Assembly (NCBI GenBank): GCA_905250125.1
Contig: CAJNOL010000378.1
Coordinates: forward strand, 1 to 64,000
Length of the DNA: 64,000 nucleotides
Direction: 5' to 3'
DNA from: Rotaria sordida
Lineage: Eukaryota; Rotifera; Eurotatoria; Philodinida; Philodinidae
Shown: piece after piece, positions 1 to 11,799 of the stretch
Numbering within the stretch: the stretch's first letter is position 1
Layout: each line of letters starts with the position of its first letter
Made by a program: the position numbers and the translations under genes
Notes under the pieces: model-generated
Told to the model about the DNA's origin: nothing
The model's input: the letters and a program-made list of their open reading frames with translations, nothing else
Database searches by the model: none

Positions 1-3000
1 TTTAAGACTGATTTATAATAAATTTGTGTTGTGTGTCTAACAAGTCTGTTATATAAGCGCTCGCCGAAATATAAGGTAGTGATTGTGCAGCTATGACTCA
101 TATACGTGTAATTGAATCACGTGCTGTCATAAAAATATGAAATAATATATAGCAAGAGAAAGAATGACGAAATGTTGGTTAAGAAGTTATTCGTATGAAG
201 TAATTCTATCAATCGACGATTTTTAACATCTAAATGAAATAATATTTTACTCTGTTCGAAATTCTCTGATAATCACTCTTGATCTTTGTTGACTAAGGCA
301 GTTATTACTTCCGACAATGAATGCATATTGATGAATGTATTATTCTGTTGTTGTCAATATCTGAATCGTCGGAATAAATATTAGTTCAATGTATTGGTTG
401 GTTTTTTTTTAGTTGAGATGAAAATAAATATTCCATCACAAAAAGTTTGCAAAAATCTGCGTTTGAATGAGATTTTTTTTGTTAACTTGAAATTTTTCGC
501 TCGACTTTACACCATTTAATCGAACGTGTTGGAACGCGTCTTTTTTCAATAAAAACACATTTTTTTTTCTCTACAAAAGGCTTTTTCTATTTGTATATTC
601 ACAGTAATTATTTTATCATATTTATACCATTCTATTGTATGTTTCTGTGTAATTACTTTGCTGAAAATTCTAAAGACTCCGGAAAAGATATATCGTAGTC
701 AGTACTACAAAAGTCGAAATACTATAGTCTACACACAAATGATCTTTCTCTTGATTTATGAATAACCTTTTGTTAGACGGTAAAGGATCAATTGAGTGTG
801 TTAACAATATTTCGACTTTTGTAATATTAACTATGATATATATGATGACTGAAATTTACTCGAAGAAAACTTTTAATTTATAAGTAGAAAGATGAAAGAT
901 TTGTGCAAAAATATTTATTCAATGAAAATGCTGGCAAAGGCTGGTTTTTTTCAATTTAATGTCATAATAACACTATAAATTTGTCAATAAAAGATAAGAA
1001 ACATAAAAAGATAAGAGTAATAGATGAATATTTTTACAATACATCAATTTCATCGTGGAAGGAATAGAACATAGTCAAAGGTATTAAGAAACAAAAGAAG
1101 GAGACAATAAAAATGAAAGATGATTCTTATCGGTATTACTCGTAAATTGTGTTTGAAGAAAAGGAAAATCTATGTATGTTAAGATGCATTGTTCGTCGAA
1201 TGAATAGGTTATAAAAATATTGAAGCTAAAATTTGAATAAAATATTGCGACGGCGATGAACAAACATGCTGTACTATTTTTTTCTCGTGAACAATAATCT
1301 CTTTGAATGAATTGAAAATATAATAAATGACTGCAGTACTCTATCTGTGGAAGATCAGAAATTCTGTTAAAAATTTTGAACAGCACTGTATGCCTAGCCT
1401 TTGTACGGAAAAAATTTAACACAATTTTTGCCGTTGTGTCGTGTCGTCTATAACTTTTCTAACTTGCTAAAGAGATTTTTCAAATCAAGATAAACTAGTT
1501 CTGTTCCTTTGCGCTTGTCGTGTTTGTTAGATAACAATTTCTTTTTTTCTTAATATTCAAATACATTCTTCTGTGCTTTAGTCATATTTTCACCTCGAGA
1601 TCAATCCTATCTGAACAATATATGCTTAAGTGTGATATTACGAAATATTTATCTATATGTTAGGAATTTTATTTCATATAAAAAGCATTTTTACTCAAAA
1701 TACGAATCCAAATATTTATTTAAGTTATTTGTAAAATAACTCATTTTTCCCGAAAAAAACACGTATTATAAATACTACGTTCTAATCCGTTTGTAAAAAC
1801 TTCATTGTTTTCAGATGGCATTTCAAGTTGAAAACATGTGTTGTAATCAGAAGCAATGTGTTTTAACGTAAAATAGTGCTTCTTTCTAACATTTGGCATC
1901 GTAACACTAGTTTGCACAAATTTTTTCGTGAGTGATATTCTATTTTTTAATAAATTTCAAATATTGTCCGAATCCTCAACAAAAAAAGAACAGTATTTTT
2001 CCGCAAGATACATCTTATCGAAAATTGCTTTCCGCAAAAGAATGGAGTATTGTAAAGTGTCGATTCTATGAAATCTTTACTTGTTTTTTCATTTTTTTCT
2101 TCATTTATAAAGAACGATCATATACATATTATCACAATTTGCACGAGTTTGTTTACAAAAAATTGTTGGAACATATTCTATCTTTATTTCGTCGTTTGAT
2201 ACTTACGGAATGCAGCAACGAAAGCATTTATTTGTATTCTCGCTTTACTTATAAGTGATTATAAATAGGAGCATGTTGATAAAAGTCTTTTCTATTTAAC
2301 TTTTAACCTTTCCCTGAAGTGACAAGAGGAAGAGAAAAAACAAAAGATAACGATCATCATCGAAAACTACTTTTGATAAAGATTAAAGTTCGTCTCGTTG
2401 TTTTGACGTTTTTCATGAAAACACGTTCAACTAAACGTCTTTCTCAGATGCCATGCTAAGAATCTTATCATTGATTATGGAGAGACATTGTGTTCCTCAA
2501 TATTGCTCAGATCAAGTCAGATAAGTAATCATCTAATCCGGATTGACATCAATACATTTTTACTGCTGTGCATTACCATGACTTTGCTTGGTTTTTTTTC
2601 TTTTCTGTTAACTCTATTGAAAATATGTGCGAATGATTGCATCGGTTTAGCTCTGAGAGTGGAACTGGGCGTGAGTGTCGATCGGTGCAGAGAAGATTAA
2701 CATCCACTCTTGAACAGTACATACAATACATCAATAGTAGATATCAATGCAATTACACATAACAGTCTGATTTCTTGACTACAGAGAAACACAGAACCAA
2801 ACATGGAAAAACAAGATTGATCGTTTTGACCAATACTATGAAAGAAAATTATCAAGTAAAACAGTGTACATTAGTATATCGCATCACACTCGTCTTATTC
2901 AGAATCATAAACTGATTCCAACTCAAAATTTAAAATAAAATAACTGTTTTTATAAATAAAGCTCATCGTATTTCAAGTCAGTGATATGCTTCGGTCGCTA

Positions 3001-3600
3001 TGCTTGAATTTATCAAGCTTTCTAGTAAGACAAAAGCAATGTTTCATTTCGATTCATTCATTCGAAATTGTCGAAGTAGGAATTATCTCTGGAAAACAAC
3101 AGGAATGTGATACTCACCATTCTACTGGTTGTTTTCCAACGAAGTGAAATACACTTGATAACTACGAGCATAAACAAAATATCTTTAAATGCTATTAGCC
3201 CGATAAAGTATTGAAATTTTTCCATAAGTTTTGCCAATCGGCACTAAAGTTATTCACAAAAAAGAAAGCAATGAAAAATTTATTGGGCTTTTATAATGAA
3301 AGTTTCTATTTCACATGAGCTAAAGACATTGCTATTTTCGATCAGCTGTACTACGGTACAATAAATCAGAATCCGTCTAAAAAGCTGCAAAAAACAATCA
3401 CAAAAATATTTACTGCAAGGAGCGCTTGTAATATCAATTTACTTCATCGTAATCAAAATAATTTCGCATACAACAGTATATACCAAATAAAAGCAAAAAA
3501 AAAACATTTTTCTGTCAAAATTTGATATCAAAGAGATTAAGTGCTTTCAAGTAGCACTTATCGAAAATACACCCACTTCTATTCTTTTCGATCGAAGATA
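1..3600. other. gene-poor accessory DNA
   Basis: I see no recognisable gene here. The stretch is AT-rich, with homopolymer runs and only short open frames that resemble no family I know. The one clear structure is the small inverted repeat near 688-842, listed separately. The sequence leads into the TATA box of the bacterial-type peptidase gene. Confidence 0.6.
688..842. repeat. small inverted-repeat element (MITE-like)
   Basis: The left arm begins ATATATCGTAG and contains ACAAAAGTCGAAATA. The reverse complement of the right arm reads ATATATCATAG and contains the same ACAAAAGTCGAAATA core. Arms are about 45 bp with several mismatches and the whole is about 155 bp. There is no coding content. 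It is probably a non-autonomous DNA-transposon remnant, but no target duplication was identified. Confidence 0.5.
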
Positions 3601-3632
3601 GTCTGTTGATAATTTCACTCTCACTTGCTCAC

Positions 3633-3640
3633 TATAAATA
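3633..3640 (+). promoter_or_regulatory. TATA box upstream of peptidase gene
   Basis: TATAAATA lies 31 bp upstream of the first in-frame ATG (3664). With the usual spacing of about 30 bp, transcription would begin close to 3664. This makes the second in-frame ATG at 3697 the more likely start codon. A match to a motif alone is weak evidence in AT-rich DNA. Confidence 0.35.
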
Positions 3641-3663
3641 TCAGTGTTAAGATGTGAAGGGGT

Positions 3664-4431
3664 ATGATTGATAAAAAAAAAAGAATCACAGTAACAATGC
3701 GTCTACCATTTGTCGTACTGTTTGTGAACATTGTCCTGTTCGCACCAGCATATAGTTGTATTGTAAAAGCGAATCCAAGTTTAAATATACGCAGTGCACC
3801 ATCGGCTACTGCATCCGTCGTCGGTAGTCTTTTGCAAGGTACAACAGTTTCGTGTCTGGAAAAACAGAACGGTTTTTGTCGTGTGGGTACAAATCGATGG
3901 GCATCAGCGGAGTATATCAATTGTAATACAGCAGCTTCAGATGGGTTCGAGAAAAAAGCACCTGCTGCCGATTATACACGCAAGACATGGCGTGGTGTCA
4001 CACTCAATCAACGTACAATTGAGATGATCCAACGTGCTGAAGTCTACATGGCACAAATGGGAAAATCAGGTTTTCAATTTTCATTTAGTCAAGGTTCGTA
4101 TTCATCCAGTGTAGCTGCTAGTGCCGGTACGCATGATGGTGGTGGTGCCATAGATATTCGAACGTCTGTTGTGAATAATGATAAAAAAACAGTTGATACA
4201 ATGGTAGTAGCTTTACGAAAAGCAGGATTTGCTGCTTGGTCACGTGGTCGTGTAGCAGATAGTTTCCAGAATAACAAACATATTCATGCAATTGCTATTG
4301 GAGATGTTCAAGCATCGACAGGTGCAAAGAATCAGATTGCAAGCTTTAAACGAGGTCGCAATGGACTCAAAGGCGATGGAGTTGATCCAGATGCCTATTT
4401 AGGTCGAGCTACACCAACATGGGCACAATAG
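3664..4431 (+). CDS. secreted SH3b + LAS/M15-type zinc peptidase, bacterial type
   Basis: This is an intronless gene of up to 255 codons. A hydrophobic signal peptide (about residues 12-31, ending before CIVKAN) is followed by a bacterial SH3-like domain (about 33-87, with NIRSAPS and a final Cys). A C-terminal domain (about 103-247) has the LAS zinc-peptidase signature: H157-x2-G-x-A-x-D164 in GTHDGGGAID, and H206-x-H208 in KHIHAIAIGD. Families with these motifs cleave peptidoglycan stem or cross-bridge peptides, so the likely role is an exported muramyl-peptide hydrolase, either digestive or antibacterial. The architecture is common in Actinobacteria and other bacteria and not typical of animals. 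Starting at residue 12 (3697) gives a cleaner signal peptide and fits the TATA position. All predicted zinc ligands are present and no lesion is seen. An AATAAA lies 42 bp after the stop, and a TATA box lies upstream. I infer horizontal acquisition with eukaryotic expression signals. Confidence 0.85.
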   Translation: MIDKKKRITVTMRLPFVVLFVNIVLFAPAYSCIVKANPSLNIRSAPSATASVVGSLLQGTTVSCLEKQNGFCRVGTNRWASAEYINCNTAASDGFEKKAPAADYTRKTWRGVTLNQRTIEMIQRAEVYMAQMGKSGFQFSFSQGSYSSSVAASAGTHDGGGAIDIRTSVVNNDKKTVDTMVVALRKAGFAAWSRGRVADSFQNNKHIHAIAIGDVQASTGAKNQIASFKRGRNGLKGDGVDPDAYLGRATPTWAQ

Positions 4432-4472
4432 ACGATTTGTCTAACATTTTTGTTCTTTTTGTTGCACATGAT

Positions 4473-4478
4473 AATAAA
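4473..4478 (+). terminator. polyadenylation signal of peptidase gene
   Basis: AATAAA sits 42 bp beyond the stop codon of the SH3b/LAS peptidase gene. Its position fits a eukaryotic cleavage/polyadenylation signal. The hexamer is common in DNA this AT-rich, so support is positional only. Confidence 0.4.
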
Positions 4479-4739
4479 TGTCAATATTGGAAAATTATCC
4501 TAACACAAAATACATTCGTTCGATCATTGTTGAATTTGATTGACTGGGCATTGACTCATCGAATATATTCAAGCTTCTTCGACGTCTATTGTGAATTAAG
4601 AGAATGTCTTTGCAAAGTTATGTTGGTCCTTGTATTAATCATCACACTTGATGATGGTATAAAAGATCGTATTCCAGAATCGCTTGTAGTCAATGGTGGT
4701 GGGGCAGACTGCGATATACTAATTAAAATTGTATAGTCA

Positions 4740-6570
4740 ACAATCTTTTCATTTGATTCAGTCATACTAGTTAGGAAGAATAATGACAGTCACTATTGCT
4801 TGTTTGCTGCGAAGCTCAATATTAAATGCATATTTCCTTTATTTTCTACGATTCTTTTAGGCAAATGATCGAAAAATTTATTTGATTCAATTGAAATCTA
4901 ATCAAAGAAAATTCAGCACTGACATATATCCGCATTGAACTTATGCTCGATACAGATATAGTAGTAGGTTTTCTGTCACTAAATATTTGAAGATTTCAAG
5001 CGCATTATTCGCTAGTCTCATTTCAGCTAGATAAGTAAGGAAAAAACATCCATAGGTGGCGACAAGATCAAGATATGTCGAATCTAGTTTGAGCGGTTGT
5101 TTGTACTAAAGTTGTTTCTACATGTTTCTTCCGCTTTTTTAAACATATGAGCCTCCTTTGGAAATGGCAATGTAAATTTGTATTTCTATTGAATTTCTTT
5201 TAGTAAAATGAAAACAAGAAAAAACGTGGTTGAAATATTTGTATCCATTTCTTGCACCATCATAAGATTAATCTTCCCTTATTACTGTGACGTGTGATAT
5301 TCGTTTTGACATTGCCGACAATTTCTTTAAATGAAAAATATCTTCACATGATTATCTTCCAAATGGGATATCGCTGTTTGGACGAGTGCTGCAGGATCAC
5401 CACTTTTTTCCGTTTGTAATGCTTTGACTGATCGAATAGAACGATTGTACATTTTTGACTTATCTATTCAAAGAGAATCATTCCATGGTTTCTCGAACCT
5501 GAACTACGAAGGAAGAGAATCCCCCAGACCGATATCCACATCACCAGCCCCGCCCACACCCATACCTGCCTACACCACTCACCCACATCCACACTCTTCT
5601 TTTACACGATCGTGGCTGTTTCTTTAACTATTCCACTCATTGTTCTTATTTGACAAAAGACATAGCTACATATACGTATATCCTATCGATTTCATCGATC
5701 TTCAGTCCACTCAAGCACAAAATCGGCTCGTAGCGATCGAATAAATATTACTCAGCTCAATTTGATGTTTTTCAATATGAGAAGTGTAGATCATTGGGAG
5801 AAATCTATCATCTAAATTACAATCCTAAACACTAGAGTCACGTAGAAGTAGAATACGGACTTTAGGTTTGGATCAAGTCGTCTGAATGTGAGTGAAAACA
5901 AGAACAACGTGCATATCCATACCTTCGCGCACATACAGTCTCATGAAAATGGCGACAAATCAGGTAGCTGAAGATGTGAAGCAAAACGGATTTTTCGTTC
6001 ACAGCAAATTTTTTCTTTAATAACACCTTGTTTCATTTCCAACAACTTATTTCGCTTACAATACCTTATTTCTTGGATCTTTTTTCAATGATGATGCGAT
6101 AATAGATTTTCTTTAAGCATTCCTTGCTCGCACTAGGTGTGTAAGTTAAAAAGTATGTTGTTTGCACATTGTTTCATAGCGTCTTTGCACTTTACAGTTT
6201 AGAATCTTAATTTTATCGGGCATTATGTCAATTGCGACTTGCTGAATACGGACAAAATGTGTAAAAATAAAAATACAATCCAACACAGAGACACTCAGAC
6301 GAGAGCAAGTTGAATGAAAACAAAATTTTCGAGGAAAAAAAGTTTTCAGTTACGCAATGACTGCTTCAGCAAATTTGCAAGACATTATTTGATATTGTCG
6401 TTGAAAATAGAAAATCTACACTATATCAATTCCAACCGAGAGAATGACTAATGAAAGTAATCTACATTGATGCTGCATCATTTCAGTATTGGCCGACAAA
6501 AGTCCAATTCCTATTGCTCGCAATTTGGCTATATGATAAATATAATGCAGAATATCCATCCCTGCAATAA
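4740..6570. other. non-coding stretch with a C-rich tract
   Basis: No gene was recognised. The only distinct feature is the C-rich telomere-like tract at 5545-5600, listed separately. The rest is ordinary AT-rich sequence with short, unconvincing open frames. Confidence 0.5.
5545..5600 (-). repeat. degenerate telomere-like tract, CCCACA strand
   Basis: The tract is dominated by CCCACA, CCCACACCC and CACCCACATCC on the plus strand, i.e. TGTGGG on the minus strand. TGTGGG is, to my knowledge, the telomere unit reported for bdelloid rotifers. The run is not a perfect tandem array but stands out strongly from AT-rich surroundings. Confidence 0.45.
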
Positions 6571-6573
6571 TCA

Positions 6574-7008
6574 TTAACACGATTTGGTTCGACATTGTTT
6601 TTTGTAATACATCATTGTTGTCAGTAATGCGCTACACTGGTAGCATTTTAACTGACCTTTCTCAACTTGATTTTCTATGCTGAACGATAAATTATGATTC
6701 TGCTTCATATTTTCAAATTGACTATTGATGTCATTTATCTTGTTTTTCAATTCTTCTAATTTACTAATTTCATGCATAAGACTCTTCTCAATTAGCTTCA
6801 AGTTTGTTTGAATCAATCGGAAATTTTCCAGGAATTTTAGCGTTTCTTGACGCACTTTTTCACTGTCGCCAAATAGGTCATATTTTTCTACAACGATATA
6901 CATTTCATTATTCAATCGAACTAAATCTGAATAGCTTGAACAGGAATAGTTTATTTTATCGTTGAATATATAGCAGGAATGAGCATCATTTGCATTGATG
7001 ACTTTCAT
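6574..7008 (-). CDS. coiled-coil protein fragment, unknown
   Basis: The open frame of up to 144 codons has an acidic, Lys/Glu/Leu-rich middle (about residues 45-115) that reads as a coiled coil. It ends in a Cys cluster (CYQC and a final C-x4-C). The sequence immediately upstream on the same strand (about 7010-7180) also encodes a Lys/Glu-rich stretch with the same flavour, in another frame or behind a stop. This suggests either a missed intron or a decayed gene. I recognise no family with confidence. The combination of coiled coil and terminal Cys-rich end recalls the C-terminal part of some AIG1-type GTPase-like proteins, but that is a guess. Confidence 0.35.
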   Translation of the reverse strand: MKVINANDAHSCYIFNDKINYSCSSYSDLVRLNNEMYIVVEKYDLFGDSEKVRQETLKFLENFRLIQTNLKLIEKSLMHEISKLEELKNKINDINSQFENMKQNHNLSFSIENQVEKGQLKCYQCSALLTTMMYYKKQCRTKSC

Positions 7009-7494
7009 GAATTTATTATTGTATTACCACATTCTTCCACTTGTTTTTCAGTAACATCAAATTTAAAGCAATTATTTACCATTGATTGAGTGATATTATA
7101 TTGAAATCTATTGACAATGGTTCTATCATTGATACGTTTAGTTGTTTCGTCATTTTCTTTTTTTATGCTTTCAACTTGTCATAGAATATCACTCAATGTT
7201 TGCCGATTTTATAAACTATGGGAGTGACCATGTGTATCTAAGGGGATAGAATTGGTTTTTGTTGCTGATTACAAAGCATCTATACAAAATTCTTTTCTGT
7301 ATTTTTTTATTGGCAAAATAAATATGATACTCAGACCACCTGATAAGTATGTGAATGTTGACGCAAATGTAGTTGTGAGACATGAATAAGAATCTTTCTA
7401 TTGTCAACATCGACGTCATCCTTATCACCCTTTGAAAATAACAAGATTCGAAAGACAAAATAAGGTTATATATTAAATCAGAAAAATTAAATTT

Positions 7495-7800
7495 TAACCA
7501 TATTTGAGGGTATGGTGTGGTATGGTGAGTGTGGGTTAGACATGTACCAAATCCAATTCCAATCAAATCCAATTCTTAGATCTGACAGGATGTGACTGAA
7601 GTTGGATCTCGTACATCCCTAGTGTAGGTGGTAGGTGTGGATGTGGGTGTAAGTGTGGGGATGGGTAGGGATGGGTGGGGATGGGTGGGGATGGGTTGGA
7701 TGAATCTGAATCTCGGTGTAGACGAAGAGAAGAATCATTCTCTTACACATCCACACTCACATTCAAAGTCACAGACAGGCCCACACCCTAATCTGTTACA
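7495..7800. repeat. telomere-like G-rich and C-rich tracts in opposite orientation
   Basis: G-rich motifs occur on the plus strand at 7505-7540 (TGTGGG, GGTATGGTGTGG) and 7622-7700 (two exact TGTGGG, then repeated GGGATGGGT). They are followed at 7738-7790 by C-rich motifs (CCACACTC, CCCACACCC). The run of four or more GGG blocks at 7650-7695 could form a G-quadruplex. The units are degenerate, but the motif and the compositional contrast match bdelloid telomere repeats. A short open frame across this tract is low-complexity and not called as a gene. Confidence 0.45.
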
Positions 7801-8317
7801 ACTAAAGTGAAATTTTACCGTGCATTTGCAATTTATTCCTAAAAAATTTGAACAAACAGTAGCAGCTAGTTCGAGAAAATGTAAAAAAGCCCAAAAGAAC
7901 TTATAGAACATCATAAAAATTAAGAGATCTACGATTCATAGCAAGTGTCCAGATCGATGTTGCCACCACATTTGGTAAATTGGTTGCTTTTAACACCATC
8001 ATTGATACTGTATTTGTTAATGTAGCATGCACCTGTTGTTTCAGTAAAAACCCGACAAAAAATTTGTACCGCATTACCTTCAAGAAAACAGAACAATTAT
8101 AAATGTTCAGGCAAATAAGTAGATGACAACATACTACTTAAAACTTAGTCTCGAGATTGAATTGGTTAAACGAACAAAGAGTTAAAGTCACAGTGAAAAA
8201 GAATGAATAACAAATGTCGATATGAGAGGGAGAGGAATATGATAAAATAAAAAGAATGCTATATATAAATATATTCTCATTGATTATTTGATAATAATTT
8301 GTTTAATAATTCAGTAA

Positions 8318-8360
8318 TTAATCCTAGTAATACCGGCCGGGGTCATTTTTGACCTCAGCT
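8318..8360 (+). mobile_element. candidate 5' terminus of piggyBac element
   Basis: A TTAA at 8318-8321 is followed by TCCTAGTAATACCGG and then the palindrome GGTCATTTTTGACC. A TTAA target, a tip close to (C/T)CCTAG and a subterminal palindrome are all usual for piggyBac elements. It lies about 600 bp upstream of a piggyBac transposase reading in the same direction. No matching 3' terminus was found after 10616, so that end is probably lost. Confidence 0.45.
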
Positions 8361-8932
8361 CAAAAATCGAAAAATACCCTAGAAATATTTTGTTTTTTCT
8401 CGGCTTTTAGAAGCAATTGGCATTCATTACGAATGGATCCATGTTGTTGAATCGAAAAAGAAATACATTTGTTTCCATATCATTACAAGTCTTTGATACA
8501 AGACCATGTCTTCAGCATACAACAAACATATCACAAGAAAGGAGAAAAAATAAAACTTACAATATATAATCCAATGACTCATTTACTAATGGAAGTGGAC
8601 ATATATTTCCAACCCATTAAAAACATTTTTCTGAGTGATTTCGAGCTATCCAATTACCATAATAGATGATTCATCATTGTAGATCAAAGGTATAACTTGC
8701 CTTTTCTTTCTGGTTTTATATTTTTTGATTAATGAGATTAAAATATCATATTGAAAGCTTGTAAAACCATGAAGGAGATTATTTTTTTTATATCCAACTG
8801 TCCTTACCAGTTTATTGCTTCAGCTAATGCTAGTTTATCTAGTGCTTCTTCATTTACTTGTGACTTCTAGACTTGAAATTTTTTTTCGCATATCATTGGT
8901 ATTCAAGTGTTCGCATTATTATAACAACGATT

Positions 8933-10616
8933 ATGGACAATTCGATTATAGATGAAAGTGATAACGATTATTTTATTGACCAAGAGAGTGGCTCCGAAAT
9001 AGAAGATGGCGAAAGTCAAACATCAGAAGATGATGACGAAATTAATTTAGAAACCCTTAAATTAGATGACCATTCCACGCGGAAAAGTTTATATAATTCC
9101 AGCTCTGGGATGACCTGGTCTTCAATCCCTCAGCATTCAACGAAAACAAATTCTTCAAATGATATGATTGAAAAAGCTGAACCTACCGAAATTACTGATG
9201 ATATTTCATCCATTGAACATGCATTTATTTGTTTTATGTCGGAAAAAAAAATATAGAAAATTTTGATTTGTTCCAATAGGGAGTATACTCGGAACATCGC
9301 TTCTAATGAAAAACCAGAAGAAATAACAATGATGGAACTAAAAGCCTTTATGGGCCTTTTATTACTTGCTGGTTTATTAGAAAAATCAAAGACAAACTTA
9401 AAATGCTTATGGAGAAGAAGTCCATTAGAGTCTCCAATATTCAAAGCCACTATGTCAAGAAATCGTTTTGAAAAAATTATGTCCTGTCTACGATTCGATG
9501 ATAAAACAACAAGAGAAGAAAGAAAAAAAATAGATAAACTTGCAGCAGTTCATGAAATCTTGTCATACTTCGAAAATAATTTAAAAATATGTTATACACC
9601 AGGATCATATGTTACCATTGATGAACAATTATTAGGCTTCAGAGGAAAACGTCCTTTTCTTCAATTTATTCCAAAAAAAAGCCTGATAAATATAGTTTAA
9701 AATTCTGGTTATGTGTTGATGTGGAATCATGTTATGTATTTAATGCTTTTCTTTACATTGGACGACAATCGGATCAAGAAAGACAACAACATGTAGGTGC
9801 CAATGTAGTTTTAGAATTGCTTAAGCTACTATATGGTTCAAACGGAAATGTTACAATTGATAATTTCTTTACAAGTGTTTCATTAGCCAAAGAACTTCAA
9901 AAGAAGAATTTCACTCTTATAGGAACACTGCGAAAAAATGAACCAGAAATCCCTATGGAATTTCAGTCAAATAAAATCGCGAAGTTGATTCTTCTCTTTT
10001 TGATTTTAAAGATGGTCTAACTTTAGTTTCATTTATGCCGAAACTAAATAAAGCTGTTGTATTGCTTTCTTCGAAACATTATGATAGTCAGATGGATGTA
10101 AAAACTGGAAAACCAATCATTATTATGAATTATAATAAAACAAAGGGGACTGTCGACACTGTTGATCAGATGTGTCATAAATATACGGTAAAAAGAGGTA
10201 CAAAGCAGTGGCCGCTTGGTATTTTTTATGGGATGATAGACATTGCCGCTATAAATGCTCTAATCGTATGGAAGGTGAAAAGCCCACAATGGAATCGGGA
10301 TAAAAGATATCAACGTCGATTATTTATAGAAGAATTAGGACTCAGTTTAGTATCGCATCTTCTAGACTTTCGCTCAAAAACCTCCAAATTTTTGAACAAA
10401 GATATTCAAGATACATTATCTATTGTCGGTTATGCTGTGATGAAGAGTGATATATCCGATTCAAATGAAAATTCTACTCAATCAAAACGAAAACGATGTT
10501 CGCTTTGTGAACATTCTATGAACAAGAAAACTTCAACTAAATGTTGTAATTGTTCTGAGTTTGTTTGTAACGAACATTCTTTTATACGTATTTTTTGTAT
10601 TACTTGTTCTGAATAA
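8933..10616 (+). pseudogene. piggyBac transposase, broken
   Basis: This is a DDE transposase of the piggyBac type, spread over three consecutive reading frames. Family features appear in order: an acidic N-terminus (DESDNDYFIDQESGSE), the core start around 9300 (ELKAFMGLLLLAGL), the first catalytic Asp in TIDEQLLGFRGKRP (about 9615-9660), the second in NVTIDNFFTSVSLAKEL (about 9850-9900), the third region in NKTKGTVDTVDQMCHKY (about 10135-10185), and a C-terminal Cys-rich zinc domain (CSLCEHS...CCNCSEFVCNEHS). All three catalytic Asp positions are retained. Lesions seen are an in-frame stop near 9255, a frameshift in the A-run near 9675 and another near 9985. The remnant is therefore inactive, but still recognisable over its whole length, suggesting moderate age. 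Confidence 0.85.
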
Positions 10617-10689
10617 AGAATATCATTTCAATAATTGTTTTCTATCAGATCGGATATGAAAAACAGCATATTTTATCAGGAGACTGATC

Positions 10690-11780
10690 CAAAAGTAAAA
10701 AAAATTACTTCGTCGTCTTGAACAAGTTCAAACTATACCATTTTTATTAATTGATGAAGCTTATTTGTGGTACGTAGAACATACTGATTTAATCACCAGT
10801 TTTGAATTATTTAGTAAATTATTTCGTCAACAATACTCATCTACATCATCAGCAAAACAAAATAATACATCTGTAGAGACGGTTGCTCCGTCAATTACTG
10901 CTCCACGTTTTTTATCTATATCATCACATCTACAGCAAACGATCGTTGATGAAATTATTAAAAAACCAACATATTTTCGTGGTTCAAAAGATGATGTTTA
11001 TGATTGATTAGACAAATTAGAACAACTTTTTAAAATGGCAAAATGGAATGATGAAGAAAAATTACAATGTATTTCAGTACATCTACAAGATGATGAATCT
11101 TGATGGTAGACACAAGCATCCATATCGATTAAAACATGGTCATCATTTACTGAAGCTGTTATAAAAGCTTTTGGATCAACAAAAGTACAAGAATTAGCAT
11201 TCGAACAATTAAAATGGTACAAACAAACAGTTAATCAACCTGTTACACAATATTATGATAAAATTATAGAACTGTGCAAAAAAGTTGATCCAGCCATGCT
11301 TGATTCATTGAAATTAAAATATTTAATGGCTGGTATAAGAGAATCATTAAAATTACATGTTGCTTTACAGGATCCAAAGACAACTGATGCATTTTTATCG
11401 CTCGCCAGAAAAATTGAAGATACATTATCATTTACTACTACAGATAATGAAATGCAACAAAATGAAATTAACATCAATGCTACCACTACTCAAAAATCAT
11501 TAGAACAAACAATTGTTTCACAAAAATCACAAATATTCCACAAAATATACCTTCACAAGAGCAATCGCAATCACGTCCAAATTATCAACGTACTACGCAA
11601 ACTGTGTGTAAAAAAACTCAACATTATGAACCTTCAAGATATTCTCAATATTCACAACGATCAAATTGTTGTTATAAATGTGGTACTCCTGACCATTATG
11701 CTCGGGATTGTACCCGTACCAATTTCGAGTAAAGGAGGCAATGATGGATGGTGTTGCTTCCAATAGTTTACATACAAATC
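10690..11780 (+). mobile_element. LTR-retrotransposon gag fossil
   Basis: This is a Gag-type region of an LTR retrotransposon. It contains a retrotransposon-gag core (about 10990-11440, with the family's typical Trp-rich and Leu-rich helices) and a CCHC zinc knuckle (C-x2-C-x4-H-x4-C) near 11675-11720. No protease, reverse transcriptase or integrase was recognised beyond it. The family is probably Ty3/gypsy-like, judged only from the gag arrangement. It is broken, with several interruptions, and incomplete. It abuts the 3' side of the piggyBac remnant, which it may have truncated. Confidence 0.7.
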
Positions 11781-11799
11781 CATCGACTCTAAATACATC

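Noticed and set aside
4419-4736. Open frame overlapping the end of the peptidase gene
   Set aside because: It starts inside the peptidase coding region in another frame, contains that gene's likely polyA signal and resembles no family.
7628-7810. 60-codon open frame rich in Gly/Val/Trp
   Set aside because: It is a translation of the telomere-like G-rich tract and lacks protein-like composition.
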